From positions 124,001 to 188,000 of the forward strand of contig DASPFY010000009.1 of assembly GCA_035620895.1 (NCBI GenBank): a stretch of DNA of 64,000 nt, given 5' to 3'. Of the stretch, positions 28,652 through 37,918 are shown piece after piece. Both the position numbers and the translations under genes were made by a program. This DNA is from TA-21 sp035620895. Lineage in GTDB: Archaea; Thermoproteota; Nitrososphaeria; Nitrososphaerales; Nitrososphaeraceae. Numbering within the stretch: position 1 is the first letter of the stretch; each line of letters begins with the position of its first letter. Under the pieces are notes generated by a model. That model saw nothing but the letters and a program-made list of their open reading frames with translations, was not told the DNA's origin and did not search any database.

Positions 28652-28810
28652 ATGAGAAAGAAGAGACGTTCTTTTGATGATATGATAATTGTGGTTGATG
28701 AATTCCTCGACAATATACTCCGGGACTTACAGTTAGAATCCAAGATAAAGACTTACAAATATACTATGCCAAAGAGTAGGGACGCAATTATCCCTAGCGA
28801 CAAGGTGTAA
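28652..28810 (+). CDS. 52-aa basic hypothetical protein
   Basis: ATG preceded by AAGGGG at a good distance. The product starts MRKKRRSFDDMIIVVDEFL and ends DAIIPSDKV: basic, helical, no cysteines. Too short to classify. Supported by the ribosome site, balanced codon use and same-strand position 63 bp before the next gene. Confidence 0.4.
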   Translation: MRKKRRSFDDMIIVVDEFLDNILRDLQLESKIKTYKYTMPKSRDAIIPSDKV

Positions 28811-28873
28811 ATGAAATTATTAGTGATCGCCTAACATGGAAAGTTAATATATCCAGGAAGACACATTCGTTCA

Positions 28874-29440
28874 GTGTTAAGTACTAACTCCATCAGGGTA
28901 ACGATCTTTGGTCTATTAATTTTAATTATTATGAACATTGAACTCATCTCTTATCCGTTTGGGTTATATGTGGAGGCTACAACAGTAATAAAAAATAGCA
29001 AGGCTTTCGACACTGATGGTAATAAGACTGTCTCACCTCATGGCGCTAATATCTCGGCTACTTTGCCTTTGTTGGTGGTTTTTCCCCAGGGCAGTCAGAT
29101 TTCACCTTTTGGTTTTAGTACAAACGCAGAGGGCAAACTACAAATCGAAGTTCTTTTCAATAAACCTGTAGACAAATCGACATTCATTCCAGGCACTAGC
29201 AATATCTTAGCGATGGAAACGAATTCAAACGCGACGGTTATTGTCAATTGGGATCTTTACAATAGGTTTTTGACTTTAGTGACCAATGATTCATTGAACT
29301 CTTTGTGTAATTTTGATCCTGATTGTAACTTTGCTTTAAGGCTTGATGGTACAGGGCCTAATCCGATTAGAGCCGCGGATGGAAGTTTACTAAATGGGGG
29401 ATTTGACGATTATTGGGTGGGGTTCGTTATCGTAGGGTAG
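28874..29440 (+). CDS. Secreted protein with Ig-like (Big_5/SbsA-type) domain
   Basis: 188 aa, TTG start. Signal helix at about residues 9-28 then a mature beta-sandwich: GKLQIEVLFNKPVDKSTFIPG is the characteristic second strand and loop of SbsA Ig-like domains, and the end (LRLDGTGPNPIRAADGSLLNG) matches their final strands. Likely a cell-surface or S-layer-associated protein. No cell-wall anchor is visible. Confidence 0.65.
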   Translation: MLSTNSIRVTIFGLLILIIMNIELISYPFGLYVEATTVIKNSKAFDTDGNKTVSPHGANISATLPLLVVFPQGSQISPFGFSTNAEGKLQIEVLFNKPVDKSTFIPGTSNILAMETNSNATVIVNWDLYNRFLTLVTNDSLNSLCNFDPDCNFALRLDGTGPNPIRAADGSLLNGGFDDYWVGFVIVG

Positions 29441-29543
29441 ATTTTTGAAAGAATTGATTCGCCTTCTTGATACTTTTTGTCTCATTATCAACTTCGTAAC
29501 CAATTCTTGTTAACATTTTGATTTTCTGGCATCCGTGCCTGTT

Positions 29544-29780
29544 TTAGTCGGACAGTTCCATATCGTATTCAAACTTTGCGCCTCTGGTCTTTTGTGCTGT
29601 TGCCATAAATTCATCATCCTTAGTATATTTTGTAATTATTACTTTGTGTACCTTTGATAGTCCATACTGTAACATCGCTTTTTCGTCAGCAAAATCCCTT
29701 ATGCCCGTGTATTTGTCGTCATAATCGCTAGTTCTATGTATCTTTACTTTTATCTTGTTTTCAGCATTTTTCGTTTTCAT
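29544..29780 (-). CDS. 78-aa hypothetical protein
   Basis: Small, charged alpha/beta protein (KVKIHRTSDYDDKYTGIRDF, VHKVIITKYTKDDEFMATAQ). Good codon use and start ATG following a purine-rich GGAG leader (AGCCGGAG). No family recognised. Stands alone on the minus strand between the Ig-like protein and a repeat cluster. Confidence 0.5.
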   Translation of the reverse strand: MKTKNAENKIKVKIHRTSDYDDKYTGIRDFADEKAMLQYGLSKVHKVIITKYTKDDEFMATAQKTRGAKFEYDMELSD

Positions 29781-29870
29781 TTTTTCTCCGGCTTAATTAT
29801 TAGTACGCTTTCTCTCCTTAAGATGTTTTTGATTTTTTTCATCGCACTGACCGTTGTTATTTTAACTGGA

Positions 29871-29904
29871 TCGGGACGGATATGACTGAATATTATAGAG
29901 GATC
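29871..29904 (+). repeat. Repeat copy with degenerate core, tail type A
   Basis: TCGGGACGGATATGACTGAA resembles the 53687-53710 copy with part of the core deleted. Immediately followed by a second copy at 29910. Confidence 0.5.
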
Positions 29905-29909
29905 AATTT

Positions 29910-29942
29910 AGGGCCCGGAGGGATGAAGGACAAATTTGTCTC
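29910..29942 (+). repeat. Repeat copy, tail type C
   Basis: Core GGGCCCGGAGGGAT then the perfect palindrome GACAAATTTGTC at 29929-29940. The gap 29781-30086 consists largely of three repeat copies. Confidence 0.75.
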
Positions 29943-30046
29943 TAAAAAAGGATTCAGATTCGCACAATCATAGTCATGGGAGTTGCGGAGTCAGTGGGAA
30001 TTGAACCTAGATAGTAAGTGGGGTCAGCCATTTCGAGACAAATCAT

Positions 30047-30080
30047 GAGCCCGTCGGGATCCGATTGAATATTTAGTCGG
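30047..30080 (+). repeat. Repeat copy with variant core, tail type A
   Basis: Core GAGCCCGTCGGGAT, then CCGATTGAATATTTAGTCGG, an imperfect 20-bp palindrome at 30061-30080, ending 6 bp before the multicopper oxidase stop codon. Confidence 0.65.
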
Positions 30081-30086
30081 AACCTG

Positions 30087-31643
30087 TCAATGGAAGGGTG
30101 GTGTGAATGGATCGACCACCTCAACGGTACCCATCATACCCGTGTCCTCATGTGGAAGAATGTGGCAATGATAAACGAATCTTCCAACGAAATCCTCAAA
30201 TGGGATACGGACTACCACTTCACCATTCGCCGGAAGGATCACAGTGTCCTGCAAGCCATGTGCCTCATAAGGTTGACCATTCACCGACATTACCTGGAAG
30301 TCATTGATGTGAATGTGAAATGTATGATCATCGCCATCGATATTTTTAATGTGCCATTCCTCTAGATTTCCTAAGTTCACTGTTTGGTCGACCCGGTTAT
30401 GATCAAAAACCTTGCCGTCGATCATGTTAGTTCCCTGTTCGCCAAAGCGGTTCATTGTTGTGTTGGACTCGGACGCAGAGTAGACTAACTCACGTATTTC
30501 GTGGACCCCTAGATCTCCTAGGTCTTGCCTTGGTACTAGACTCAATGCATTGACTTCTGCTGTCTCAGCTCCGGCATTGCCTTGCACGTTTACCGTTGCT
30601 AGGTTTACCTCAGGATATGGGTGCGTAGTACCACCCCTGTACGGCAGCATTTTAAGAGGATAAGTTCCATTTTCTCCGCCAGTAACCAGCACGGAGAATC
30701 GCTTGCCAGCGGCAATCACAAGGTAATTTGTATCCCAGGCCTCCCAGACAGGACTACCATCTTGTTCTATGACACGGAAGGTATGACCTGGTAACGTTAA
30801 ATTGTAAAACGTTCCGGGATCAATATTCGCAAATCGCCATAGTTGAGTCTCGCCTGGTAAAATACTTACAACAGGATTGATCTCTCCATTTATAGTCTGA
30901 TATGTTGGGGAAGTATAGTTAAGGTGCCAATAATGCCATGGAAAACCCCTCATGATAAACGTCTGCTGAGTAACATTGCGCAATACATCAGGTAGTAAGT
31001 CTTCTAAGCCTTCTATCACGAGCAAACCGGATAACCCACCACTCACTTGATCAGTAGCGAGCCCATGTAGGTGCGAATGATACCAAAAAGTTCCTCTTTC
31101 ATGATCGATCGGAATATCCAGCACGTACTTTGTAGTTTCTCCTGGTCCAATTACACGGAAGATATTGTCTGAGATGCCTAATGGTGACACATGTAACCCG
31201 TGAAAGTGTATGTTAGTAGGTTGATCGAGCTTGTTGACATAGTTTAGGACCATCCGTTCGCCAGGGTTCACATGTAGCGTTGGTCCATTGACCGAGCCAT
31301 TATAGGTTATCGCCTTGACAGATTCGGTTCCAACCATACCTTCATGCTCATCAATGATAACTGTGGTTTCCAAGATTCCTTCATGGCTGTACGCCTCGCT
31401 AGTCTCAGAGAAATTCATCCCTTTAAGGAGTGATGACTGTCCCTGACCGTCATTACCGGTCAGGTTCCGATCGAAAGCATTGGATACACTGCTGCCGAGA
31501 GCATCTTGGCCTGTAATAACGACTGTCACAGATAACATAGACAGAGTAATGAATACAAATTCAGGTGACAGTTGAACCATAATCGTAGAACTTACAAGAT
31601 AGTACTTAAAGCTTTTGTATTTGTCGCGATGTGACTGAGCCAA
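30087..31643 (-). CDS. Exported multicopper oxidase (laccase/bilirubin-oxidase type)
   Basis: 518 aa, N-terminal signal/anchor helix at about residues 25-45; MVQLSP at residue 22 is an alternative start. All four copper motifs are intact: HFHGLH (146-151), WYHSHLHG (187-194), HTFHIHINDF (about 438) and YHCHILPHEDTGMM (491-504), giving a type 1 site with Met axial ligand and a type 2/3 trinuclear cluster. This is a three-domain O2-reducing oxidase, not a two-domain nitrite reductase. Thaumarchaea carry many periplasmic-side copper oxidases linked to copper handling or electron transfer. GC is slightly above its surroundings. Confidence 0.9.
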   Translation of the reverse strand: MAQSHRDKYKSFKYYLVSSTIMVQLSPEFVFITLSMLSVTVVITGQDALGSSVSNAFDRNLTGNDGQGQSSLLKGMNFSETSEAYSHEGILETTVIIDEHEGMVGTESVKAITYNGSVNGPTLHVNPGERMVLNYVNKLDQPTNIHFHGLHVSPLGISDNIFRVIGPGETTKYVLDIPIDHERGTFWYHSHLHGLATDQVSGGLSGLLVIEGLEDLLPDVLRNVTQQTFIMRGFPWHYWHLNYTSPTYQTINGEINPVVSILPGETQLWRFANIDPGTFYNLTLPGHTFRVIEQDGSPVWEAWDTNYLVIAAGKRFSVLVTGGENGTYPLKMLPYRGGTTHPYPEVNLATVNVQGNAGAETAEVNALSLVPRQDLGDLGVHEIRELVYSASESNTTMNRFGEQGTNMIDGKVFDHNRVDQTVNLGNLEEWHIKNIDGDDHTFHIHINDFQVMSVNGQPYEAHGLQDTVILPANGEVVVRIPFEDFVGRFVYHCHILPHEDTGMMGTVEVVDPFTPPFH

Positions 31644-31755
31644 TTTTTCTTTCAGAAATTAAGTTTCTACCAGAGAAGAACATACTTAATTCAACAAAAT
31701 ATGGGGAGTAAGTTATCACCAAGAATATAACGTTCCTATTGCCAATAACCAATGC

Positions 31756-31763
31756 TTATAAAT
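31756..31763 (+). promoter_or_regulatory. TATA-box candidate for a 40-aa membrane peptide
   Basis: TTATAAAT about 31 nt upstream of the ATG at 31791, in a 545-base gap between the multicopper oxidase and the next assigned gene. Confidence 0.35.
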
Positions 31764-31790
31764 CGCGGTCTAAATTTAGGGATGTACTAA

Positions 31791-31913
31791 ATGATATCAA
31801 CTAAAAATCATAGTTTATTTGATATAATATATGTGAGTGAGCTCCTAATGACACATTCATTAGTATTAATATTCGGAATTTTTATTTTTTATTTCCTTAT
31901 CAGGTTTCAATAA
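31791..31913 (+). CDS. Candidate 40-aa membrane peptide
   Basis: ATG at 31791 opens a frame with one C-terminal membrane helix (THSLVLIFGIFIFYFLI) and stops at 31913. Supported only by the TATA box upstream and the hydrophobic helix. Two further tiny frames follow before 32189 (a 21-residue hydrophobic one ending near 32090 and one at 32083-32202); I do not call them. Confidence 0.3.
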   Translation: MISTKNHSLFDIIYVSELLMTHSLVLIFGIFIFYFLIRFQ

Positions 31914-32188
31914 AGGCTCTTCATAGCCAATAAATGTTGAGGTTGTCTCGATAAACAACAAACCACTAGAGAATCCAATGAAGGTCTAATTTGAACTCAA
32001 GACTACTTAGTTATTTTGATAGGGATGATATTAATTGTTAATGGTATAATTTCCCTCATAGCTGGAACAATAATTTTTGTGTATGACTGAAGAAAAATTC
32101 TTCATAGGACCAAGGCGTAAAGGAGAAAATCCACCTCATCCGCTAAATATTTTTGTAGTATCATGTGCATATCTTAGGAAGGACACTT

Positions 32189-32563
32189 ATGTCAGATGCT
32201 AATTACAATAAAATAAAACATCTAGTTGAAGTTGACGATGATATTCTTGCTGTTTTTACAGTCAGTTCAGGAAGGCAGAAGCAAATGGAAAATCTGTCTA
32301 TAGCAGAGAATGCCAATATTACAAAAGAGTTTGTTGACTATATTTTTGCCAGATTACAATGCAACCATAGAAGTGCCAAAGAGGACACAGATAAGAAAGT
32401 AGGTAAGTTAAAGTGGACTATCAATGAAAATGAGCATATCAGAACACTGATAATTTATGAAAATGATAGGCTCGTGATAGTTCTAATAAAGAGTAACAAG
32501 AGTTTGTCCGAAACTGTAGATAATATATTAGGATACTATTATGAACTTGAGAGTCCTTCCTGA
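32189..32563 (+). CDS. Hypothetical protein, paralogue of 46181-46546
   Basis: 124 aa from the ATG at 32189, chosen because it has AGGAAGG upstream and aligns with the paralogue's start (MSDANYNKIKHLVEV against MLDVKYHKIKHLVEV). Shared blocks: DDILAVFT, ENLSIA-NANIT, LKWTI-E---IR-LIIYE, VIVLIKSN-SLSETVD-ILGYYYE. The compact alpha/beta pattern might be roadblock/profilin-like, unverified. Both paralogues neighbour a cation/proton antiporter, here convergent with the CPA2 gene. Confidence 0.65.
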   Translation: MSDANYNKIKHLVEVDDDILAVFTVSSGRQKQMENLSIAENANITKEFVDYIFARLQCNHRSAKEDTDKKVGKLKWTINENEHIRTLIIYENDRLVIVLIKSNKSLSETVDNILGYYYELESPS

Positions 32564-32718
32564 GACGTGCTCCAATCGGCTATGAATTACTGTATTCACA
32601 TTAAAGTTGCTTGTAATTCGTCTTGATTTTATGTAATAAATCCTTCACCATTTGATTTCGCGATTATCATAGGCTGTTATATCACTGATGTATTTTGGTA
32701 TCGGTTAATACAAAAATG

Positions 32719-33951
32719 TTAGTCATTTGACTGCTCATTTGCTTCAGTGATTTGTTCTTTACTATATGCCTTCTTCAACCACACCGGAGTAATTAATGTA
32801 GTTGCAGCAACCATTATGATTATTGCGGTGTAGATGTCCGATGATAAAGCACCAGAAGTTACGCCAATGCCGGCCACTATGAGTCCTACTTCGCCTCTTG
32901 AAATCATACCGATGCCTACTTTCATAGATTTTGATTTACTCCTCAAAAACATCAATGCTGGTAATCCACATCCCGCTAATTTACTGACAATAGCAACTAC
33001 AATTATTAGTCCAGATAACAGTAGTATATCCAAGTTTATTCCCGTAAGGTTTACCTGGGCTCCAATGATTGCAAAAAATAAAGGCGCAAATATTATCTCT
33101 AACTTGTCAACATATTCTTCAACACGTTTAATTACCTTTGTGCTAGCTACCGCCATCCCCACAGAAAATGCTCCTACTATTGGAGATAGCCCTACCGCAG
33201 TAGCAATGGCAGATGCTCCAAAAAACGATCCAGTAACAATCCCCTCAATGCTGCCCCTGGCCTTCCATAACCTTTCTGCATGAACTATCTTTGGAATTAT
33301 GATTATAGCTCCAAGGAGTAACACAGCAAATATACCTAATATTTTTAAAATGAGAAACATAATATCAATCAGGCTCGGCGCCATGTTACCAGTTTGAACC
33401 ATTGATACTACGACTGATAGAACTGCAATGGCTAGAATATCGTCTACAATGGCTGCCCCCAAAATCATTTTTGCTTCTTTTGTTTGCATCCTCCCTAGTT
33501 CACTTAAAACGCTAACAGATATTGCTATGCTGGTTGCTGTAAGTGCCGTAGCTATAAGAACAGATTGTAATGCATCTAATCCATAAATGGTAAATACATA
33601 ATAGCCCATGAAAAAAGGAACAATGACTCCCAGTGCTCCTATTATAAATGATGCTGCGCCTCCTCTTAGAAATTCTCTAGGTGTAATATGCAGACCAGCT
33701 ATGAATAATATTACCAATCCAGATATTTGACCTATTTGAAGTACTGTCTCATTCAAGATAACAAGAGGTTTGCCATCAAATATGGGTATTGAACCCAACG
33801 CAAATGGTCCTATAATTATACCCGCTAGTAATTCCCCTAAAACAGAAGGTAGCTTGAATTTGTTAAAGAGCTCGGCAAATAATTTAGCAGAAAAAAGAAG
33901 AACCGTCAGTGAAATTAACACATGTGTTAAAGCTTCCTGTTCTGCTGCCAT
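32719..33951 (-). CDS. CPA2-family cation:proton antiporter (Kef/NhaS type)
   Basis: 410 aa, about twelve transmembrane helices. Conserved elements: LGELLAGIIIGPFALG (helix 1-2), the antiport Asp region ILGAAIVDDILAIAVL, and SPIVGAFSVGMAVAS. The adjacent DD pair in AIVDDILA is characteristic of Na+(K+)/H+ exchangers. No RCK or TrkA domain is present. A Usp gene lies 116 bp upstream on the same strand. A copy of its last codons is stranded at 41287-41340. Confidence 0.85.
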   Translation of the reverse strand: MAAEQEALTHVLISLTVLLFSAKLFAELFNKFKLPSVLGELLAGIIIGPFALGSIPIFDGKPLVILNETVLQIGQISGLVILFIAGLHITPREFLRGGAASFIIGALGVIVPFFMGYYVFTIYGLDALQSVLIATALTATSIAISVSVLSELGRMQTKEAKMILGAAIVDDILAIAVLSVVVSMVQTGNMAPSLIDIMFLILKILGIFAVLLLGAIIIIPKIVHAERLWKARGSIEGIVTGSFFGASAIATAVGLSPIVGAFSVGMAVASTKVIKRVEEYVDKLEIIFAPLFFAIIGAQVNLTGINLDILLLSGLIIVVAIVSKLAGCGLPALMFLRSKSKSMKVGIGMISRGEVGLIVAGIGVTSGALSSDIYTAIIIMVAATTLITPVWLKKAYSKEQITEANEQSND

Positions 33952-34066
33952 GCCTGGTTTTATGTTATAATACGTACATTATAAATCGAAAACAAATCAA
34001 AGCTTGTTTTATTAAAGAAATCTAATCATGACTACATTCCAAGAGGGTCGTAATATTCGATCAGTA

Positions 34067-34501
34067 TTATTTTATTAACAGAACTGGACATGACGAATTG
34101 TGGAGAATCTTGCTTGATACACTACCTAGTATAATTTCCTTAATTTTTCCTCTTCCTCGACTTCCCAAAATGATAACGTCATATTTCCCATTCTTGCAAA
34201 AATCTAGAACTTTCGAGGCTGGATTACCTTTAAGAAGAATTGTATTAACCATCAATCCCTTATTCTTAGCAGTCTCAGAGCATTTTGAAAGTATATCTTG
34301 ACCCTGCTGTTTGCAAGCAACTGATATTTCCAACATATCGTTTAATAGTTTTTGTGATTCAATATGAGTAATAGGTATATCTTCCATAACGTGAATTACA
34401 GTAATTTCTGAACCTAATTTTTCTGAAAAAAATAATGCTGCGTTTAACGCTCTATAAGAAATTTCCGACCCGTCAACAGGTACTAGTATTTTTGGATACA
34501 A
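34067..34501 (-). CDS. Universal stress protein
   Basis: 144 aa single Usp domain: ILVPVDGSEISYRAL at the start, GSRGRGKIKEIILGSVSSKI with the ATP-binding glycines, and CPVLLIK at the end. Same strand and directly upstream of the antiporter, a common pairing in which Usp domains modulate transport. Confidence 0.85.
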   Translation of the reverse strand: MYPKILVPVDGSEISYRALNAALFFSEKLGSEITVIHVMEDIPITHIESQKLLNDMLEISVACKQQGQDILSKCSETAKNKGLMVNTILLKGNPASKVLDFCKNGKYDVIILGSRGRGKIKEIILGSVSSKILHNSSCPVLLIK

Positions 34502-34704
34502 TTAATACTTTTAATTTGCTTCGAGTGAATTAAATGTGGCTTATTGTCCTTCCTCAGATGACTATACTCTGAATTTAAGTTACAATTTTTACAATTCCTT
34601 CCTTATGGGATTTTATATCCACAATTATTGTGATTAGCGGGCACGCTATTAGACTTCCTGAACGCTATCGCTTTATATATATTCTTTATTCCCATCAGTA
34701 TATT

Positions 34705-35175
34705 TTACCTCACAATCATTACGGCGCACCTCACTTTATACTGTTCTTGAAACACTGCCCATTAAGAACTTGAAAATCTCTTTTAAACATCTGCTGTCCA
34801 TTACAACAAGGTCTGCATGTTGATTATTGGCACATTTTATAATTTTGACCTCAGGTCTAACTATACAAACCAGTATTCTTATTTGAACTGAATTATCATA
34901 TCTCCGTCTTAGCTCATCTAGTCTATTTGTCATTCTATATCGCATATCTGTTTGAAGCTCTTGGAAATAACTTTAATGTCGTAGCTTTTCCGGACTTATA
35001 ATTGCGAACGTTTGGGTCAAACACTAGTGTAGGAGCTTTGATTTCTTCGATCACAGTTAATACAATTACTTCCGAACGTTTGATCAGTTTGGCTAAATAT
35101 ATGGCCCAACTAGATCAACAATATCCATTGATATTCCTTCCGAGATCGATACTGCTAGTTGAGATGTTCGTAGTA
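34705..35175 (-). pseudogene. Frameshifted universal stress protein
   Basis: Minus-strand frames joined by at least three frameshifts rebuild a Usp: WAIYLAKLIKRSEVIVLTVI and EEIKAPTLVFDPNVRNYKSG, then MTNRLDELRRRYDN, then IIKCANNQHADLVVMDSRCL and FLMGSVSRTV, and finally CAVMIVR in another frame. The ATP-binding loop is degraded (MDSRCLKE). It is a second, dead Usp next to the intact one. Confidence 0.75.
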
Positions 35176-35232
35176 ATGACTCCAACAAGCGTTCTACTGA
35201 TATAATCTGCTTTGAGTAAATAAAAGTTCATT

Positions 35233-35319
35233 TTATTTGTAAAAGCGTCCCAGTAGTGCGATGGCAAGAAGTATTATGGCAATATAAAACAAAAGTACTT
35301 TTATTTTTGATTTTTTCAT
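35233..35319 (-). CDS. Candidate 28-aa single-helix membrane peptide
   Basis: MKKSKIKVLLFYIAIILLAI followed by ALLGRFYK: three lysines then one transmembrane helix. A purine-rich GAAGAA precedes the ATG. Such microproteins are plausible, but the evidence is only compositional. Confidence 0.3.
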   Translation of the reverse strand: MKKSKIKVLLFYIAIILLAIALLGRFYK

Positions 35320-35575
35320 TTCTTCTATATCATCAGTTTCCTCTCACATTATACTATTTTTATTTCTTTAACACAAGATGAAATCATTCCATCACACCAA
35401 GATACAAGATGTTAATTTGATTTACATACGTAATTTAATATACTATTAATCCAGAAAAATTATTTATAGTAACGAGTATGAACAAGAAGTATATTGCCTT
35501 TTAGAAACAAGCTTAAAAAGTAAGACACTGTATGCATTTCCTTAATATAGTTAATTTGTTTGCGCATACACAAGG

Positions 35576-36318
35576 ATGTCATATTATAAGGCTCCACGTT
35601 TTCCGACTACTAGTAAGGCAAAAATTGCTGCGGCAGTTATAACTGTAATTATAATTATAGTAATACTCGCTGAGTCAATTGTAATTGTTGAAGCAGGTCA
35701 TAGAGGTGTTGTACTTTACCTGGGAGCTGTTGAAAATAGGGTATTAGGAGAGGGGGTACAATTCATTACGCCTTTTGCAGAACAAGTAGTTCAGATGGAG
35801 GTACGAACTACGCAGACCGTGTAATATCTCCGACTATACAGGAATCAGTCAAAGCCAGCGTAGCAAAATTTAATGCAGAAGAACTAATTACAAAGAGAGA
35901 AACTGCGAAAAGTGTAATTGCTGATGCAATAAGAAGTACTCTTGCTTCAAATGACGTTCAAGTACAGAATGTGTTTATCACGGACTTTAAATTTTCAGAT
36001 GCTTTTTCTACTCAGATAGAACAAAAAGTAGTAGCATTTCAAAAATTTCTTACTGAACAAAATAATCTAAGAGCAATTGAGGTTGTTGCAAATCAAACTG
36101 TAGCACAGGCTGAAGGACAAGCAAGAGCAACTGCTGCGAAGGCAAGTGGTGAATCCATAGCAATAAATATTATCACTCAACAACTAAGAGAAAGTCCCGA
36201 ATACCATCAATGGCAGGCCATTACAAAATGGAATGGACAAATGCCGTATGCACTTGGTAGCAGTGGAATTCCGTTCTTTCAACTACCTTTACAACAAACA
36301 CAAAATCAAACTAGATAA
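35576..36318 (+). pseudogene. Stomatin/prohibitin (SPFH) gene with internal deletion
   Basis: The first frame (35576-35824) gives an N-terminal helix and the SPFH start HRGVVLYLGAVENRVLGEGV ... ITPFAEQVVQ, ending RTTQTV. After the stop, a different frame resumes with ISPTIQESVKASVAKFNAEE and runs to 36318 through the C-terminal coiled coil (VVANQTVAQAEGQARATAAK). The part between (about 60 residues of the SPFH core) is gone, and the junction is out of frame. The family builds membrane scaffolds; this copy is inactivated. Confidence 0.8.
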
Positions 36319-36647
36319 TTTTCAATGACATCATTCTTTAATCATCTATGGGCATAAGGACATTCGATGATTTGTAATTCAAACTTTGTATAGACCGTAC
36401 GAATTTTCCAGAGATCGCACAATACAATTGCTGATCTTGGTTTTACGCTATTATATGACATAGCCTTAACAATTGAATAAGGTTGCTGATCATCATGTGA
36501 AACGTGATCATACTGAACATCGATCAACCGGTGTTAATCAGCGCCATGCGGGTGGCTAGTTGAGTTCAGCTTTACTTCGGAATAGTACCGCACTTTTTAT
36601 TATCAAGGTAAACTTTAATTAAAGAATGTTAACAATTTAGAGCAGGT

Positions 36648-37388
36648 TTGTTACCAGCAGCAGCAGGATATGATAGAGCGATAACGTTATTTTCTCCTGA
36701 CGGCAGACTCTACCAAGTAGAGTATGCTATCGAAACTGTACGAAGAGGAACCGTGGCAATTGGAATTAAATGTAAGGACGGTGTTGTCCTATCTGTTGAA
36801 GAAAAAGCTCGCAAGTTACAAGACACTAATTTAACTCAAAAAATATTTCAGATTGACGACCATATAGGTGTGGCAGCAGCAGGATATATTCCTGATGCTA
36901 GAGTGCAGGTTGATCAGGCACGATTCTTTGCGCAGAGTAATAGATTGATATATGATGAGCCAGTAGACATTGAAGGCGTCGCAAAAAATCTAGCAGATAT
37001 GGCCCAACAATTTACTCAGTACGGTGGAGTCAGACCTTACGCCGTTTCCTTAATTCTTGCAGGAGTTGACAATAATGGAGCGTCTCTTTATCAAACTGAT
37101 CCCAGTGGGACATATATTGCATATGAAGCGGTTGCGATTGGAAACAGGAGCGATCAGGTAAATGAATTCTTCGAAAAAAACTATCACGCAGAAATAAGCA
37201 TGGAAGAAGCAAGTAGTCTTGCCCTCGAATCAATTTATCTCATAAGTGAAGATAAAATAGAAACAAGATACATAAAGATGGCACAAATAGATAACAAAAT
37301 AAAGAAGATGAAATGGGTCGAAAATAATGACATTGAAATCTACGCTTCAAAATCTAAAGAAAAAGCCAACAAGAGAACACGACAATAG
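36648..37388 (+). CDS. psmA: 20S proteasome alpha subunit
   Basis: 246 aa, TTG start. The N-terminal gate sequence GYDRAITLFSPDGRLYQVEY is the diagnostic alpha signature; core motifs VRRGTVAIGIKCKDGVVL and GGVRPYAVSLILAG follow. There is no N-terminal catalytic Thr, as expected of alpha subunits. Forms the outer rings of the 20S core that the CDC48/PAN-type ATPases feed; a CDC48 is encoded at 60403-62655. Transcribed alone. Confidence 0.95.
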   Translation: MLPAAAGYDRAITLFSPDGRLYQVEYAIETVRRGTVAIGIKCKDGVVLSVEEKARKLQDTNLTQKIFQIDDHIGVAAAGYIPDARVQVDQARFFAQSNRLIYDEPVDIEGVAKNLADMAQQFTQYGGVRPYAVSLILAGVDNNGASLYQTDPSGTYIAYEAVAIGNRSDQVNEFFEKNYHAEISMEEASSLALESIYLISEDKIETRYIKMAQIDNKIKKMKWVENNDIEIYASKSKEKANKRTRQ

Positions 37389-37918
37389 TTCATATTTTTT
37401 TGCTTATAAGTTAGCATAATATTTCCATTAATGAATTTATAATGATTTTACTATGGCTTTGTTGAAGTTCTATTTCATTTGCTTTGAATCATATTTCCCA
37501 TAATTCTTAGTTCTAATTATATGAATGAACACATCCTGATTTCAAGCAGGATAAGCATAGATCGATGATAAGAGATCCCGAGAGAACCCATGAACCAATC
37601 GTAGTATGCAGCTATCCTATAGTAACTTGTGTTGGCGTTCTATGCAATGAGATACAAAACCAATACGTAGAAAATGATAATGAATGGTTCCAGTAATTAG
37701 GATATCCTTGGTAAAATTGTTGGTATGTTTGAGTATCTAAGGTGATAATAGGATTCTAGGTAATTTTCATACATGTCCTCTATACACAGTTCTGAATTCT
37801 ATTTCTCATTATTATATTAAAATTGTGTAGAATAATATAGGTCAAAAGGATAGAAAACTGTAAAACAATTATTAAAAGGAGTATCAGCGTTTAAATATTG
37901 AAGATGAATTTTCAGTAA
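37389..37918. other. 530-base gap with one doubtful 43-aa frame
   Basis: A frame at 37565-37696 (MIRDPERTHEPIVVCSYPIV ...) is open for 43 codons, has no ribosome site and no relatives I recognise. The rest shows no RNA or repeat copy. Confidence 0.3.

Noticed and set aside
30087..31643. Multicopper oxidase considered as copper nitrite reductase
   Set aside because: It has the laccase-type HxH and HCHxxxHxxxxM motifs and three-domain length rather than the two-domain NirK pattern.
32083..32202. 39-codon plus-strand frame
   Set aside because: Overlaps the ribosome site and start of the gene at 32189; no hallmark of its own.
36342..36527. 61-codon minus-strand frame
   Set aside because: No start signal, no family, between a dead SPFH gene and psmA.
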